From NCBI GenBank assembly GCA_020137815.1, contig CM035352.1:1180175-1244174 (forward strand): DNA of 64,000 nt, read 5' to 3'. Every line of letters starts with the position of its first letter. The stretch's first letter is position 1. The notes below the pieces were generated by a model that ran no database searches, was not told the DNA's origin, and was given only the letters and a program-made list of their open reading frames with translations. This document shows, piece after piece, positions 44,901-54,700 of this stretch. This DNA comes from Hormiphora californensis. Taxonomy: Eukaryota; Ctenophora; Tentaculata; Cydippida; Pleurobrachiidae. A program made the position numbers and the translations under genes.

Positions 44901-47222
44901 CAGGGGTTCTCGAAGTGCCAAGTAATAGATAGATAAATAAAAGCAATCCGAGAGATCTCTTCAGAGGGCACCACAACGCAGCAGTTCCAGCCCAATACAG
45001 AGAATCAAAACGTCAGTCGATCTTGCAATTCGAGAAGTGAGGCTCCACTCCGTCTGGCCTCACGGGGGCGAGATATCACGTGTCCTCTTCTCTGATCCTC
45101 ATTGGCTAGGCTCTCCCTCGTCATCGGGTCACATGGGGTGGTCACGTGAGAAAGCAGGCAAACGCTATCACTCTTCGGGACTTAATTAAATAAGAGCCGC
45201 GCCGCACTATCTCTCTCTCTCTCCCTCTCTCTCACTCTCTCCCTCTCTCCCTGGGAGAGAAGGATCTAGAATGAAAGGGGAAGGAAAGCAGACGAAAGAG
45301 GGGAAGGGAGTGAGAGAGAGAGAGAGAGAGATAGAGTTAGCATGCAGTGCTAAAAGCTATTAGTATCTCTCTTTCTCTCCCCTGGCCCCCAGCATGGGAT
45401 TGACTGTTTAGTCAATACCATATTTACGCTCCTCCCTCCCAAAAAGGCGGGTCCCGCAAAGGGGGAACACCGCTCCTGTTGAAGAAGACGAAAAAAGGGG
45501 AAAAAACAGGGGGGGATAACCCCCCAATCTGGGTGTTGGTGGAAAATAATACCACACACTATGAGCGATTGCGGCAAATGAATGTGAATAAACGTTTACC
45601 AAACCCACTTTAGCATCATGTATGGCTCTTGCATAGTCCAGTAGCCCAGAGATAGGTCATACATGATGCTAAAGTGGGTTTGGTAAACGTTTATTCACAT
45701 TAATTTGCCGCAACCGCTATATTTTGGCTATTTCCACCTACTTCAGAGGCCTACCGAGAGGAAACATATCATCCGATCGCCATGCAAATTTGTTCCTAGG
45801 ACGAAAAAGACCCAAAAAATCGATTATAAATCTTTTTGGGCCACTATCTCATCATCTAGTACTGTTTGGTGACTTTTCTTCAAATTGGCTAAATTAGAGC
45901 AATATTCACCTTCTTTGAAAGTATACAGAGAATAGGCGCTTGTACCAGATTTTCATAAAAATCTGCTTCTAGGGCGAAAAGGTCCCAAAAAAAAAGCGAT
46001 TTGACATACTTTTGGGATCTATCTCATCATCTAGTACCAGTTTGAATGCTTTTTTCACACAAAAAAACACCTAAAAACACGATTTTCACCACCATTTTCC
46101 CAACATTTTAGAGATTTGACTTCAACGGCATTCGATTCTACACGTCACAAAATACGTGGGAGACACTTGTATCTTCCTGATCAAGGATTTTTTTAAAGAA
46201 ATATCGTATTTTCAAAGTGAAAAAAACGATAGCTATCTTTCTATCGTTTTAATTTTTTAAGCTACTTTTATATCTTTTCCCCCACGGTCCTGCGTAGTTC
46301 CCAGAGGTCCCCTCTAGGTCACACAACCGTTCGTTTTGCTGGGGGACTCGGTCGAGGTGGAACGTCCTTCAGGGGCACCGTGTGTATTGTGGAGAGCCCA
46401 CATGATGCACACCTTACCGATAAATACTGATTAGTCCCCTTTTAGTTAGACTATGGACTAAAGATCACTACTCGATTATAATTTTACGACTCTAAAAATT
46501 TAATCGATTTTGCTCTTTAGTACGTTCCCATTGTATTATAATATGCCATAATTTATTACCCTTATTATTACCAGTCCTGAGTCCTCCACATCCCATTTCA
46601 ATTCTAACCACCTCCCTTCTCCTAATTTGACTTCTCAATCTTACCACCTCCTCCCCCCACCCAACCCAACCCCCCCCCCCCCCCCCCCAATTTAATCTAA
46701 CAACCCCCCTCCCCCTAGTTGACACACGTAATGGACAACACCGAGAAAATGTTGGGACAAGGAACAACGTTCACCAGCCGGGGAAATGCTGCCGCCTCCC
46801 TCACCTGGCCCAACAATATTTTCGGAGCGGGAAACGGTTCCCTGCAAATGGGTTTTCCAATCGGAATGTCCGGGGATTCGAACCGTGGCGGTCACCGGAA
46901 TTATCAGGACCGAAACAGGAACTACCAGGACCGAAACAGGAACTACCAGGACAGGAACAATGCCGGGAACGGTGGGTACAGCGGGCGAAATCGAGGTGAG
47001 AACAGATCGATATACCATACCTCATTTAAAGACCTGCATTGCAGTATTTTACCTACTCCCCCAATTTTCTCTTCCTAAAACTATGACCTGCATTTGCCTC
47101 CTCTAATTTTCTAATTCCTTCCCAGGAGGCTACAACAATTCGGGCGTTACAACAATTCGGGCGGTTACAACAACAGCAGGGGAGGTTACAACAACCACCA
47201 GTACAGCTCCAGGGCCTACTAA
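33834..47222 (+). CDS. EIF3C: Eukaryotic translation initiation factor 3 subunit C
   Basis: 18 exons: 33834-34080, 34224-34302, 34482-34641, 34759-34807, 35134-35192, 35752-35906, 36007-36136, 36327-36486, 36603-36799, 40822-40940, 41136-41262, 41531-41630, 41955-42238, 42558-42773, 43500-43717, 43996-44173, 46719-46995, 47126-47222. The protein starts [20 protein letters not shown] and has acidic/basic linker segments, the conserved eIF3c core ([35 protein letters not shown]) and a winged-helix PCI end ([20 protein letters not shown]). The tail has three NYQDRNR repeats and GGYNN motifs. It is a scaffold of the eIF3 complex on the 40S subunit. In the last exon one G is missing near 47151 relative to the GGYNN frame, so the literal frame runs on to another stop. 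Introns carry transposons, minisatellites and a nested gene. Confidence 0.93.
35213..35755. repeat. Minisatellite made of the intron's own 3' splice site (EIF3C intron 5)
   Basis: About 20 copies of a 26-bp unit, CTCCTATTCTCTGTAG followed by TCATCCCTAA, some with TTTAG or a 7-8-bp extension (CACTAGT). The last unit is the true acceptor of exon 6 (CTCTTTAG before TCATCCCGAGC), so each unit contains a pyrimidine tract, AG and the first seven exon bases. The 26-bp length is not a multiple of three. Confidence 0.9.
36808..38599. mobile_element. 1.8-kb Mutator-like element at the 5' splice site of EIF3C exon 9
   Basis: Ends GGGGGGTCGTCATGTTAAT and ATTAACATGACGACCCCCCC. It is flanked by a perfect 9-bp duplication GGTGAGTAG (36799-36807 and 38600-38608), which is the exon 9 donor site. 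Subterminal TTAACATTA / TTTTGTTAA repeats lie at both sides. Inside are a half pogo-like end (near 37020) and a palindrome at 37144-38287. No transposase seen. Confidence 0.8.
37144..38287. repeat. Palindromic element inside the 1.8-kb insertion
   Basis: Begins GTGCGGTAATATGACGAAAA and ends with its complement, with TA on each side (possible TA duplication). Arms of about 500 bp meet near 37630. The right arm has an extra segment (about 37925-38045) that repeats part of the arm. Non-coding; a nested insertion is the simplest view. Confidence 0.75.
38952..39870 (-). CDS. Secreted protein with lectin-like region and sushi/CCP domain, nested in EIF3C intron 9
   Basis: Antisense to EIF3C. Exons 39816-39870 (ATG), 39493-39722, 39214-39424 and 38952-39149; phases agree. 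Exon 1 is a signal peptide ([18 protein letters not shown]). Exons 2-3 encode a Cys-containing N-part ([19 protein letters not shown]), then a beta-rich region with a galectin-like flavour ([40 protein letters not shown]); galectin is only a guess. Exon 4 encodes a sushi/CCP module: [33 protein letters not shown], with the expected four Cys. It ends at a donor (CCAG then GTAACA), so at least one further exon should exist; I did not find it. Likely secreted or cell-surface recognition protein. Confidence 0.65.
39895..40135. repeat. Inverted and tandem GGATTACCCA motifs
   Basis: The motif GATTACCCAnTG and its complement (TGGGTAATC) occur about ten times, ending in a hairpin GGTAATCCCCG-TATTTATA-CGGGGATTACC. 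Non-coding DNA upstream of the nested sushi gene, within EIF3C intron 9. Confidence 0.6.
41283..41520. repeat. CT microsatellite running into the exon 12 acceptor of EIF3C
   Basis: About 240 bp of (CT)n with CTAT interruptions. It ends directly in CTCTCCAG at the exon, so the repeat is the polypyrimidine tract. Confidence 0.95.
41851..41952. repeat. CT microsatellite running into the exon 13 acceptor of EIF3C
   Basis: About 100 bp of (CT)n ending in CTCTCTCTCAG at the exon border. Confidence 0.95.
42419..42545. repeat. C-rich 30-bp tandem repeat before EIF3C exon 14
   Basis: About four to five units of CACCCCATATAATAATATCT joined by C-runs, ending 13 bp before the exon 14 acceptor. Confidence 0.8.
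43180..43498. repeat. Minisatellite made of the 3' splice site of EIF3C exon 15
   Basis: Units of about 60-68 bp. Four copies carry CACCTGCAYCCAG followed by ATCGGACCCCCTGACT, identical to the true exon 15 acceptor and its first 16 bases, but then continue TAACAGTA instead of the exon's CGATGAGG. In the exon frame the next codon is TAA, so use of a copy would end translation. Confidence 0.9.
43736..43900. repeat. 18-bp tandem repeat in EIF3C intron 15
   Basis: About nine copies of GAGTTCAAACCCTCGACA just after the exon 15 donor. The length is a multiple of three, so ORFs of repeated EFKPST appear, but it is intronic. Confidence 0.9.
44337..46383. mobile_element. 2-kb fold-back element in EIF3C intron 16
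   Basis: Ends ACACGGTGCCCCTGAAGG and complement. Arms of about 530 bp (44337-44866 and about 45852-46383) are near-identical. The 1-kb spacer holds CT runs and a second hairpin at 45568-45718 (TGAATAAACGTTTACC arm). No coding capacity. Confidence 0.85.
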
Positions 47223-47435
47223 ATCTATCCTCCTACCCGGGAGCTAACAGCGGCCTCCATCTGCTCCATCTCCTTGGGAGCGGACCGGTGCCCCTGGTCG
47301 GTTTGGCGTGAGAGTCCATACCGTCCAGGGGCAGTTAAATTATTATCTTTTTGGGAATCACCATTACAACTTTCGTGGAGAGTTTGTTTTCCGATGTTTT
47401 TTCATGGTTTTAGCGTTTATCCAGTTTGTTTTTAT

Positions 47436-47549
47436 GTTCTCCCTTCCCTTCCCTTCCCTTCCCTTCCCTTCCCTTCCCTTCCCTTCCCTTCCCTTCCCTT
47501 CCCTTCCCTTCCCTTCCCTTCCCTTCCCTTCCCTTCCCTTCCCTTCCCA
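47436..47549. repeat. CCCTT pentanucleotide repeat
   Basis: About 22 perfect copies of CCCTT between EIF3C and the MED28-like gene. Confidence 0.95.
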
Positions 47550-47660
47550 TGACCCATCCCATTCCCTCCCTCTCGCACACTACCTCTCTCTCCCTCCCTC
47601 TCACACACTACCACTACCTGTCTCATAGCTCTAACACACTACCTGTCTCATAGCTCTAAC

Positions 47661-48269
47661 ATGGCGGCCAGTGCCCGGCTCAGTAAGGTAGAGGATATAT
47701 TTGTGGACTGCATAGAGACAATACTCCACAACCACGGGGAGATAAGCGATGAACACTTTGAAGTTGTTATTGATATTGGCAACAAGGCTGACCAGTAAGT
47801 ATAGTGCTGCTGTAAAACCCTCTACTCCTCAGGGGTACTAACTAGTCAGTGATCATGAATGTTTCCACAAAAAGAAAGGAAGCTGAGCTGTGCTCTCATA
47901 TATTTGTTTCTCTTTACACAGGTTGACGGAGAATATAAACGCTCTCCGGAAGGTAGTGTCTCATCAGGAGACAGTAGCGTACAACAAGGACACCCACCTG
48001 AGGGATGAGATTGTGCAGTTAAAGAAGAAGATTGAGAAACGAAAACAGCTGATTCAAAAGTGTAATGTAAGTATCTCCGATTATATTCTTTTTGTGCTTA
48101 CATATAATACACCATCCGACCCTACTCAAATGCGGCATTTTTATTATCTAATGTGTTATTTATGCAGGTGAAGTTTGAGGATTGGAAACGCCGTCTGGAT
48201 ACCGTGCACGATCTTTCTGTGAAATCCTACGCTAGCCTCGGAGCAGCAACCAACTGGGCTGCCAACTGA
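47661..48269 (+). CDS. Small coiled-coil protein, possible Mediator subunit 28
   Basis: Three exons: 47661-47794, 47922-48066 and 48168-48269; total about 126 residues, phases agree. It starts MAASARLSKVEDIFVDCIET. The middle is a long helix (HLRDEIVQLKKKIEKRKQLI) followed by KFEDWKRRLD. Helix order and the LRxEIxxKxxLIxKxxxKxxxW pattern resemble MED28, a head-module Mediator subunit, though human MED28 is longer (about 178 residues, with an extra N-terminal part). Other small coiled-coil subunits (for example BORC-type) cannot be excluded. It lies head-to-tail behind EIF3C, about 440 bp apart. Confidence 0.55.
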
Positions 48270-48414
48270 GTCCATAACGGGTCCAGAACCATCCGAGCCA
48301 ACTGGAAAGAAATGAGGCCTGGAGACCTGGTAATATAAGGGCTTGAGAAACTTGGAGGAGATAATAAAAGAAAGAGGATGGGAATAAAGAAAAAACAGCA
48401 GTTTCTCCTTCCTC

Positions 48415-48433
48415 ACACTCTCTCTCTCACACA

Positions 48434-48498
<65 letters not shown>

Positions 48499-48730
48499 TC
48501 TCTCTCTCTCTCTCTCAACCCATTTTCTGAGGGTGACGTACTGGTCCAGATATAGCGAGAATGAGAAAGACAAATTGAAGAGATAGTGAGAGAAATTTTC
48601 TGCAATTACATATACCAACTCACACGCTAGTCTCTCTCTCTCTCTCTCTCTCCCTCCCTCTCTCTCCCTCTCTCTCCCTCCCTCTCTCTCCCTCCCTCTC
48701 TCCCTCCCCTCTCTCTCCCTCTCTCTCCCT
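48415..48730. repeat. CT microsatellites
   Basis: Two CT-rich tracts (48415-48515 and 48632-48730) downstream of the MED28-like gene. Arg/Glu-rich ORFs on the other strand are artefacts. Confidence 0.95.
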
Positions 48731-48732
48731 TG

Positions 48733-49049
48733 GCCGAATTTAAGAAGGCAACACAAGCTCCAGCTCCTACTCCTCCAGTATTCTCAGTATTCTGCTCCGT
48801 GTCACTATGCTCCTGCCCACTCGTTCCCGACTTGAGAAGAAACTCTACGAGAAATGCTGCCATCATCAGCAGGGGAGTAAGAAGAAGAACAATATTTGTA
48901 GTGATGATGTCAGCCGTTGGTGTGACATTGTAATTGGTCAAATTATTGGTACGGCCCGCAATTCGAACCCGTGAGTGAGTGTGTGTGTGTGTGTGTGTGA
49001 CGTTCACATTGTCTGTCGTAGTCGCTATATTTTTGGTTGTTTCACCCAA
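48733..49049 (-). CDS. Hypothetical small single-pass membrane protein
   Basis: ATG at 49049 (MGETTKNIATTT) opens a frame with a Thr/Asn-rich N-part, one clear hydrophobic segment (NIVLLLTPLLMMAAFLVEFL) and a polar tail (GQEHSDTEQNTENTGG), then runs into a CT repeat. The frame covers a TG microsatellite (Thr-His repeats), which weakens the case. The hydrophobic part is non-repetitive. It would be divergent from the LEMD2-like gene. Not recognised. Confidence 0.3.
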
Positions 49050-49299
49050 TTATATATTGAAACTTTTGTTTTGTGTCGAGTTCTGAACCCCCCGACCACT
49101 CTTCAGCGTCTACCCATTACATTGGTGTGTGTGTGTTGTGGCATTACCGAGCCATGCATAGGCAGCATTAATAATGTGACAGACTTTCCGGCACTGAATT
49201 CTGCATGTGTGAGAGTGAATATTGTGAGAGTGAATATTGTTCATACCCATGTGACCACAAAGACAACCAGCCTCTTCCCAGTAGTCAGTCCAGTTCTAA

Positions 49300-49490
49300 T
49301 TCCGTCCCCAGTTTCTAACCCCATCCTAATAGGATTCCTATTTCAACGCCCCTTTTTAACCCCTACCCCAAATCCCAGTTTTTAACCCCTACCCCTCACC
49401 CCCTTTTTAACCCCTACCCCAAATCCTAGTTTCTAACTCTATCCTACCCAGTTTTTAACCCCTACCCCAAATCCCAGTTTCTAACCCAAG
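49300..49490. repeat. CCCCTACCCCAAATCCCAGT tandem repeat upstream of the LEMD2-like gene
   Basis: Imperfect units of about 30 bp (TTTTTAACCCCTACCCCAAA, then TCCCAGT). They lie just before TGTTTTGTAG and the ATG at 49511; that AG could be a 5' UTR acceptor. Confidence 0.7.
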
Positions 49491-49510
49491 CACACCTGTT
49501 TTGTAGCACC

Positions 49511-50924
49511 ATGACACTAGCATCAGACCTCACCGACAAGGAACTGAGGGAGGCCCTCAAAGCCAACGGGAAAACCCCCGGCCCCATTACCGCCACAACC
49601 CGGGATTTATACGAGAAGCAGCTGATAAATATTTTGAACGGAGAAGGAGGGAAGTCCGCTGAGCCGACATCGTCTGCAACCAAAAAACAACGCCGCCAAA
49701 CATTTGATTCCCTTCGCCGAACAGAAAAACCAAAGGTCGATACGAGACCTCGACCACGGTCAGAAAGGATCATTCCGCCACGCTCTATCCTCCCACTAAC
49801 TCTATCCGACTCAGATACCGAGTTACCTGACCTCAGTTTAACTCCGGAACCACTTGACCTGCCGTCCCCTCCGAAGAAAGAAGCGAACCCACCCCAATCA
49901 CTGGTATTCACAACACGATCCCCCAAACCAACACGAAGACCCGCTACAAAATCATCCAGAGATCAGGGGGAGAAACCAGATCCTACACTATTCAGCGATA
50001 CAGAGGAAGACACAAAGAGAGTGGGAAGTAGAGCGAAGCAGCATAAACCCACCCCGGCCTCTAGTACCCTTCCAGTTATTGTTGGGGCTCTGGTAGTCGC
50101 AGCACTGGGGATATTTCTTGGATACACCTTCCTGCCTCTTGCGGAGTCGGATCAGGGCATTGCTGAGCAGTGCCGGGGTCTCCCATTCAAGGTCAACACC
50201 ACCCTTTGTGATGTGATTTGGAGGGAGTTATGGAGCAGTAAGGGCCACTGGGAGGCCGATGCAGGGCAGGTGATGTGTGGGGACAAGGCTGGATCCTTGT
50301 ACCACCCTGCACCAATGGACACCCTCCGACGACAGCTCCTTGTCCACTGGAGGGACGATCTGAATCTGACCATCTCGATCCGGCGTGAGGGAACCGACAT
50401 CATCCTAGACACAGAGACACAACTAAACGAAGCAGACCTGTTGAACAAGCCCTTTTATTACAGCACGACCACCCCCACCATTCCATGGCTGTGTTTTACC
50501 GCCCGAATTGTTAGTAACTTTGCATATTACATCCTCAGTACGGCGGTTGTCTTGGTGATGGCCCAGATAGCTCACAAAGTGTACCACTGGCGGAGAACGA
50601 AGGAGCGACAAGAAACGGGACAGATGTACGAGTTAATTGATCAGATCATAGAGGAGTTACAAAGAAATTACAGCAAATACCAGAGTGATCCGAAGAACCA
50701 TGTTCCCTACGTTCCTATTCCACACGCCCGAGACCGACTGCTCCTACCCTCGGAACGGGCATCAATGAAGCACACGTGGGAAGCGGGCTGTTCAGTTTAT
50801 AGCACAGCACGAGAGTAGGGTTCGGGTAGAGATGCGGCGAGTTCAGAACGAGGATTTCCCCGTGTGGTACTGGGTGGAGGCAGCGAAATCTCCAACCTCA
50901 ATGGTGCCCCCACAAGCCAGATAG
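49511..50924 (+). CDS. LEM-domain inner nuclear membrane protein (LEMD2/MAN1-like)
   Basis: Single exon. Residues 1-45 form a LEM domain (LTDKELREALKANGKTPGPI, then TRDLYEKQLINIL), which binds BAF. A basic, Pro/Ser-rich nucleoplasmic linker follows, then TM1 at about 187-208, a lumenal part with paired Cys, TM2 at about 337-358, and a C-terminal MSC winged-helix domain (YELIDQIIEELQ, VPIPHARDRLLLPSERASMK). This is the LEM2/MAN1 plan, for nuclear envelope integrity and ESCRT recruitment. One extra G near 50787 (GCGGGCTG) shifts the frame and gives a stop at 50816. Reading with one G fewer continues into MSC-like sequence (FIAQHESRVRVEM, FPVWYWVE) to TAG at 50922-50924. No introns in coding DNA, unlike all neighbours. 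Confidence 0.85.
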
Positions 50925-51785
50925 CACCTCGCCAGACTTCCTATATCCGAACATTGAACCACTCAAGGAAACGTGAGATCAGTGTGTGTGGACAGTTTTT
51001 GGGTGTGTGTGTGTGTGTGTGTGTCAGTGTGTCAGTGTGTAACTTATTTTATACACTGTGAGTATCATTTTTAATGTAATTTTCATCAAATAAATCTGTG
51101 GTATAACAGCTAACGAACCGTGGTGAGACAGAGAGAGGGAGAGAGAGAGAGAGAGAATGGAGATAGTGAGACAGAGAGAGAAAGAGAGACGTCAGTTGTC
51201 GACCGATATGGCTATTGCGTTGGAAGTACGTGGCAGATATAATGTTAATAAGGCAAACCGGAAGTGTTACATGGTGTTAATTAACCGCATGCAGTATTTA
51301 ATGATAGTCCTTTGCAACGAGAACTAGGGAGAAAGTAAAACAGAGAGAGGGCGAGAGAGAAAGGGAGAGCAAGAGAGAACAAGAGAATGAGAGTGAGACC
51401 GGGAGAAATCAAATACTGCAGGAGCGAGAGGAGTGTGAGAGATTGATGGATGGCGATTAATCGGTAGATAAGGGTCTATCGATTAACAATGAGAGAAAGT
51501 TATGTTAATTAATTGTGGAAATACTATGCTGTTATTGTTATAGAACATAATATTACATTTTCAACAACACTTGAAACTGGCTCCTATAACATTTATTATG
51601 ATTCGTGGAGCCTATCATTATAGTTCCTCTAAAACTCCCTCCGTTTCTCCCTTTGTAACGGGCTGCACGAATCAATTGTCTCCATGTCCCCCTGCATTGT
51701 ATCCCCAGAGTAACCCCCCTAACAGTATCCCTAATCAGTTTGATACTTGACAGATCACACCCAGGATAATATCTGTTGGATATCT
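50925..51785. other. Intergenic region between LEMD2-like and TRIM-like genes
   Basis: 3' UTR of the LEMD2-like gene with a GT run near 51003 and an AATAAA signal near 51089, then purine-rich GAGAGA tracts. The two genes converge. No gene seen. Confidence 0.6.
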
Positions 51786-51788
51786 ACG

Positions 51789-54700
51789 TGGCGATGGCGG
51801 ACATCTGGTTTTTAACCAGGGTGGAGAGCTCCGAATTATCAATTGGTAGAAGGTCTTCCTCCTCATCCTGCAGAATGTGAGTTATTGTTACCATGGTTAC
51901 TCAACAAAGTTATTGGGGGGGGCTTGGTTTAGATTTGTAGGGGCTGAGTTTAGATTTGTAGATACAGCGAGTTATTGGGTCTGAGTTTAGATTTATTTTA
52001 CTATTAGACTTAGATTTATTTTACCATTATACTTTTTCATATTTATGTAGACCATAGCTGATAGCGCTGGTAAGCGCCCGGGGCCCAACCATCCTTCCCC
52101 AAACAAAAGTAAATAAAGGACAATTCTTACCGATTCGTAGTGGGTCTCCTTTGGCTCCAAAGACAGTTGAACTTCACTAACTTTAAGGTTTCCAAACTTC
52201 TTGGCTGTTCCAATAAACTTAGCCTCTCCTTCCCTGCAGTCAAATACCACTCGTCTAGTTGGTAGGGGTTCTAGGTTCAGGTCGGACGGGATATTTTGTA
52301 GATCATCTAGCAGATTCTTAACCTGGGTAATTGGTTTTATTGTGGCATATAAGACTGTCCTCTAGCTCTCTGCACCGGGCTTAGATATAGAGTCCGTTAG
52401 CACTACCGTTATTTTAAGTGGTGTCCAACAAAATTATAATTGATAAAGTACCTGAGCGCCAATTCCTGCAACTTCAGCGGGCGACCATTCATCAAAGACC
52501 TCTTTCAGCATGTACTGGCCACGAATTGTAAAGTTAATCTCGTCCTCCAGAGAATGTATCTGCAGGGGGGGGGGGGGGGGTAATGAGTTGGAGAACTCTG
52601 TATTGAGAACTCTGTATTGATTTGTTTTGTGTGGCTCTGTGAGGGTTCGGTAGATCAATTGATTTGAACCCTGAAAACGGTAATTGTATGATAACGGGTG
52701 TGTTGTTGGTGTACCTGGTCAGCAAGGGTGCCCTGATTGACTTTCAGAAGTTTGTCAACATCCTGAAAGAGATCATGTTGTCTGTCTCGTATGCCTCGTG
52801 TTATTCCCATGAACCCTATGTTGAGATCCCTCTTGCACCGCTGGAACATGATGTTCATGTCCTTGTCCACGTCCTCTGCAGGGAGGGTATTGTTTAGCAT
52901 ATTATAGGGTTGAGTTACTCAACAAATATTATAGGGTTTGTTTTGTTCAAACCCTTTTTTTATTTTAGGGAGGTTCGAACAAGGCAAGGGAGGATTGATA
53001 CATAACAGGATGGGTTATTAGGGGAGCACAGAGAGGTAGATGTGGGTTGGAGAGGGGGATGTGGGTTGGAGGGGGGGAAAGGAGTATATGGTTAACAGGG
53101 GAGGAGGGCAGCTGCTGTAGTGGTGTGATAATTGAGAAAGAACGATCAAACTAGGTTTACAAAATGTCTGCTTACTTGCGATTCCATAAATTTGTTTGAT
53201 CCCGTACGTGTGAACCTCAACCTTCTTCATCAGGGGACCGATCTGGAAACAAGGGACAAGATCACAGAACTGTTTTCTTGAATCTTACATAGCTCACATT
53301 TCCCTTGCTCGACCCTGTTTCCCGCACCCCGCCCGGGAAACAGGGTCTTCCCTCCTCTTTTAGTTTTACAAACTTAAAGGAGGGTTAGAACATAACAGGC
53401 TCGCATCATCCCCCTTCTTTGCCCAAAACACTCTGTTTCAGAACAAAACCAAGATGAATTCTCTAGGCTGATGAGAGTTGTAAGATTCACTAATTTCTTG
53501 TGGTAGACCCAAAAACTAATTTCCTACTTACCCTGTCCTTGATTGTTTTCATGGTATCTCCAATTTCCTTCACATTATGTCCCTTGTGGTCGGTTATAGC
53601 GCACACCAGGCAGCACAGTGCATTGCATGTCGCACACACCGCCTCCAGATAATTGTTGACGTGCTTACTACACATCTAAATAGGGTTATGTGGGTATCAG
53701 GAATCCACCAGACCTAGTAAACAACCAATCAGAACTCGTTATTTAGGTCACGTGACTGGTTATCAGCCAATCAGGGACCAATATTTCCTGATTCGGTCGG
53801 TTCCTGGTTATGTGGGTATCAGGGCCATGATAATTGAAGGTAATGGGGCCTGGGGGGGGGGGGTTCAGGGAGATGGTAACTTCTCCACAAAAACATAGCC
53901 CCTTTCTCCTACTGCTCAGAATACATGTACCGTGTGCGGCAAAAAAAATCCCCCCCTAGACCACCATAGTTGCCGATGTGGTGGAGAGCTGTAACTTGGC
54001 AGGGTTGCTCCACTATGTCTATCTTGATCCTGACAGAAAAATCAGAGCTCTAGCTCAAAATTCATTTTCATGAACGGAATGAACATTGTCATTCATTCCA
54101 GGAAAAAATATTTTCCGGTTCAAAATTTAACCAATTATGTTTGGCTATCGATTAGCTTTCCAATGTGACCAAGATCAGCTAAATTGGACAACCACAAGAG
54201 ACACAGTGTCATGTTTCTTAAAGTTAGTCAGGTCATGTGATCTTCACTGAATCGTTGATCGTGTTCAGTATTACGAATTGGTCTAAGTGGTAGAGAATCA
54301 CGTATCACATCTGCTAATGAGGGATGACGATGCTGATTGGTCATCAGATCTGTAGCTCTTTGATAAATGTCCTCTTTCCTCGAATCACATCACCCTGTAC
54401 AAGGTGGGCCACGGATTGTTGGTAAGGGTTAGCGAGTTGTCCCGTCAAAACGGTGATAGTTGCGAGAATAAAAATTATGGGAGCACTCTGGATCAATTTC
54501 TTGGTAACTTTTTCCATAATTTTTTGTCAAAAATTCGAAAATTCATTTTTCATTCCTTCATTCATTTCTCGTTCATTTATGATGTGAGCATCCTAATTTT
54601 CCATCATGGTGCTATTTTTCTTTGGCTTGAATTTATCTTTCCAATGAACACCATAAAAATTAAATTGAAGCACCAGGTCACGTTGCAGTTGAGAAAATGC

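Noticed and set aside
49462-49926. 154-codon minus-strand ORF over the LEMD2-like gene
   Set aside because: Antisense shadow of a well-supported coding region; Ser/Gly/Arg-rich with no domain.
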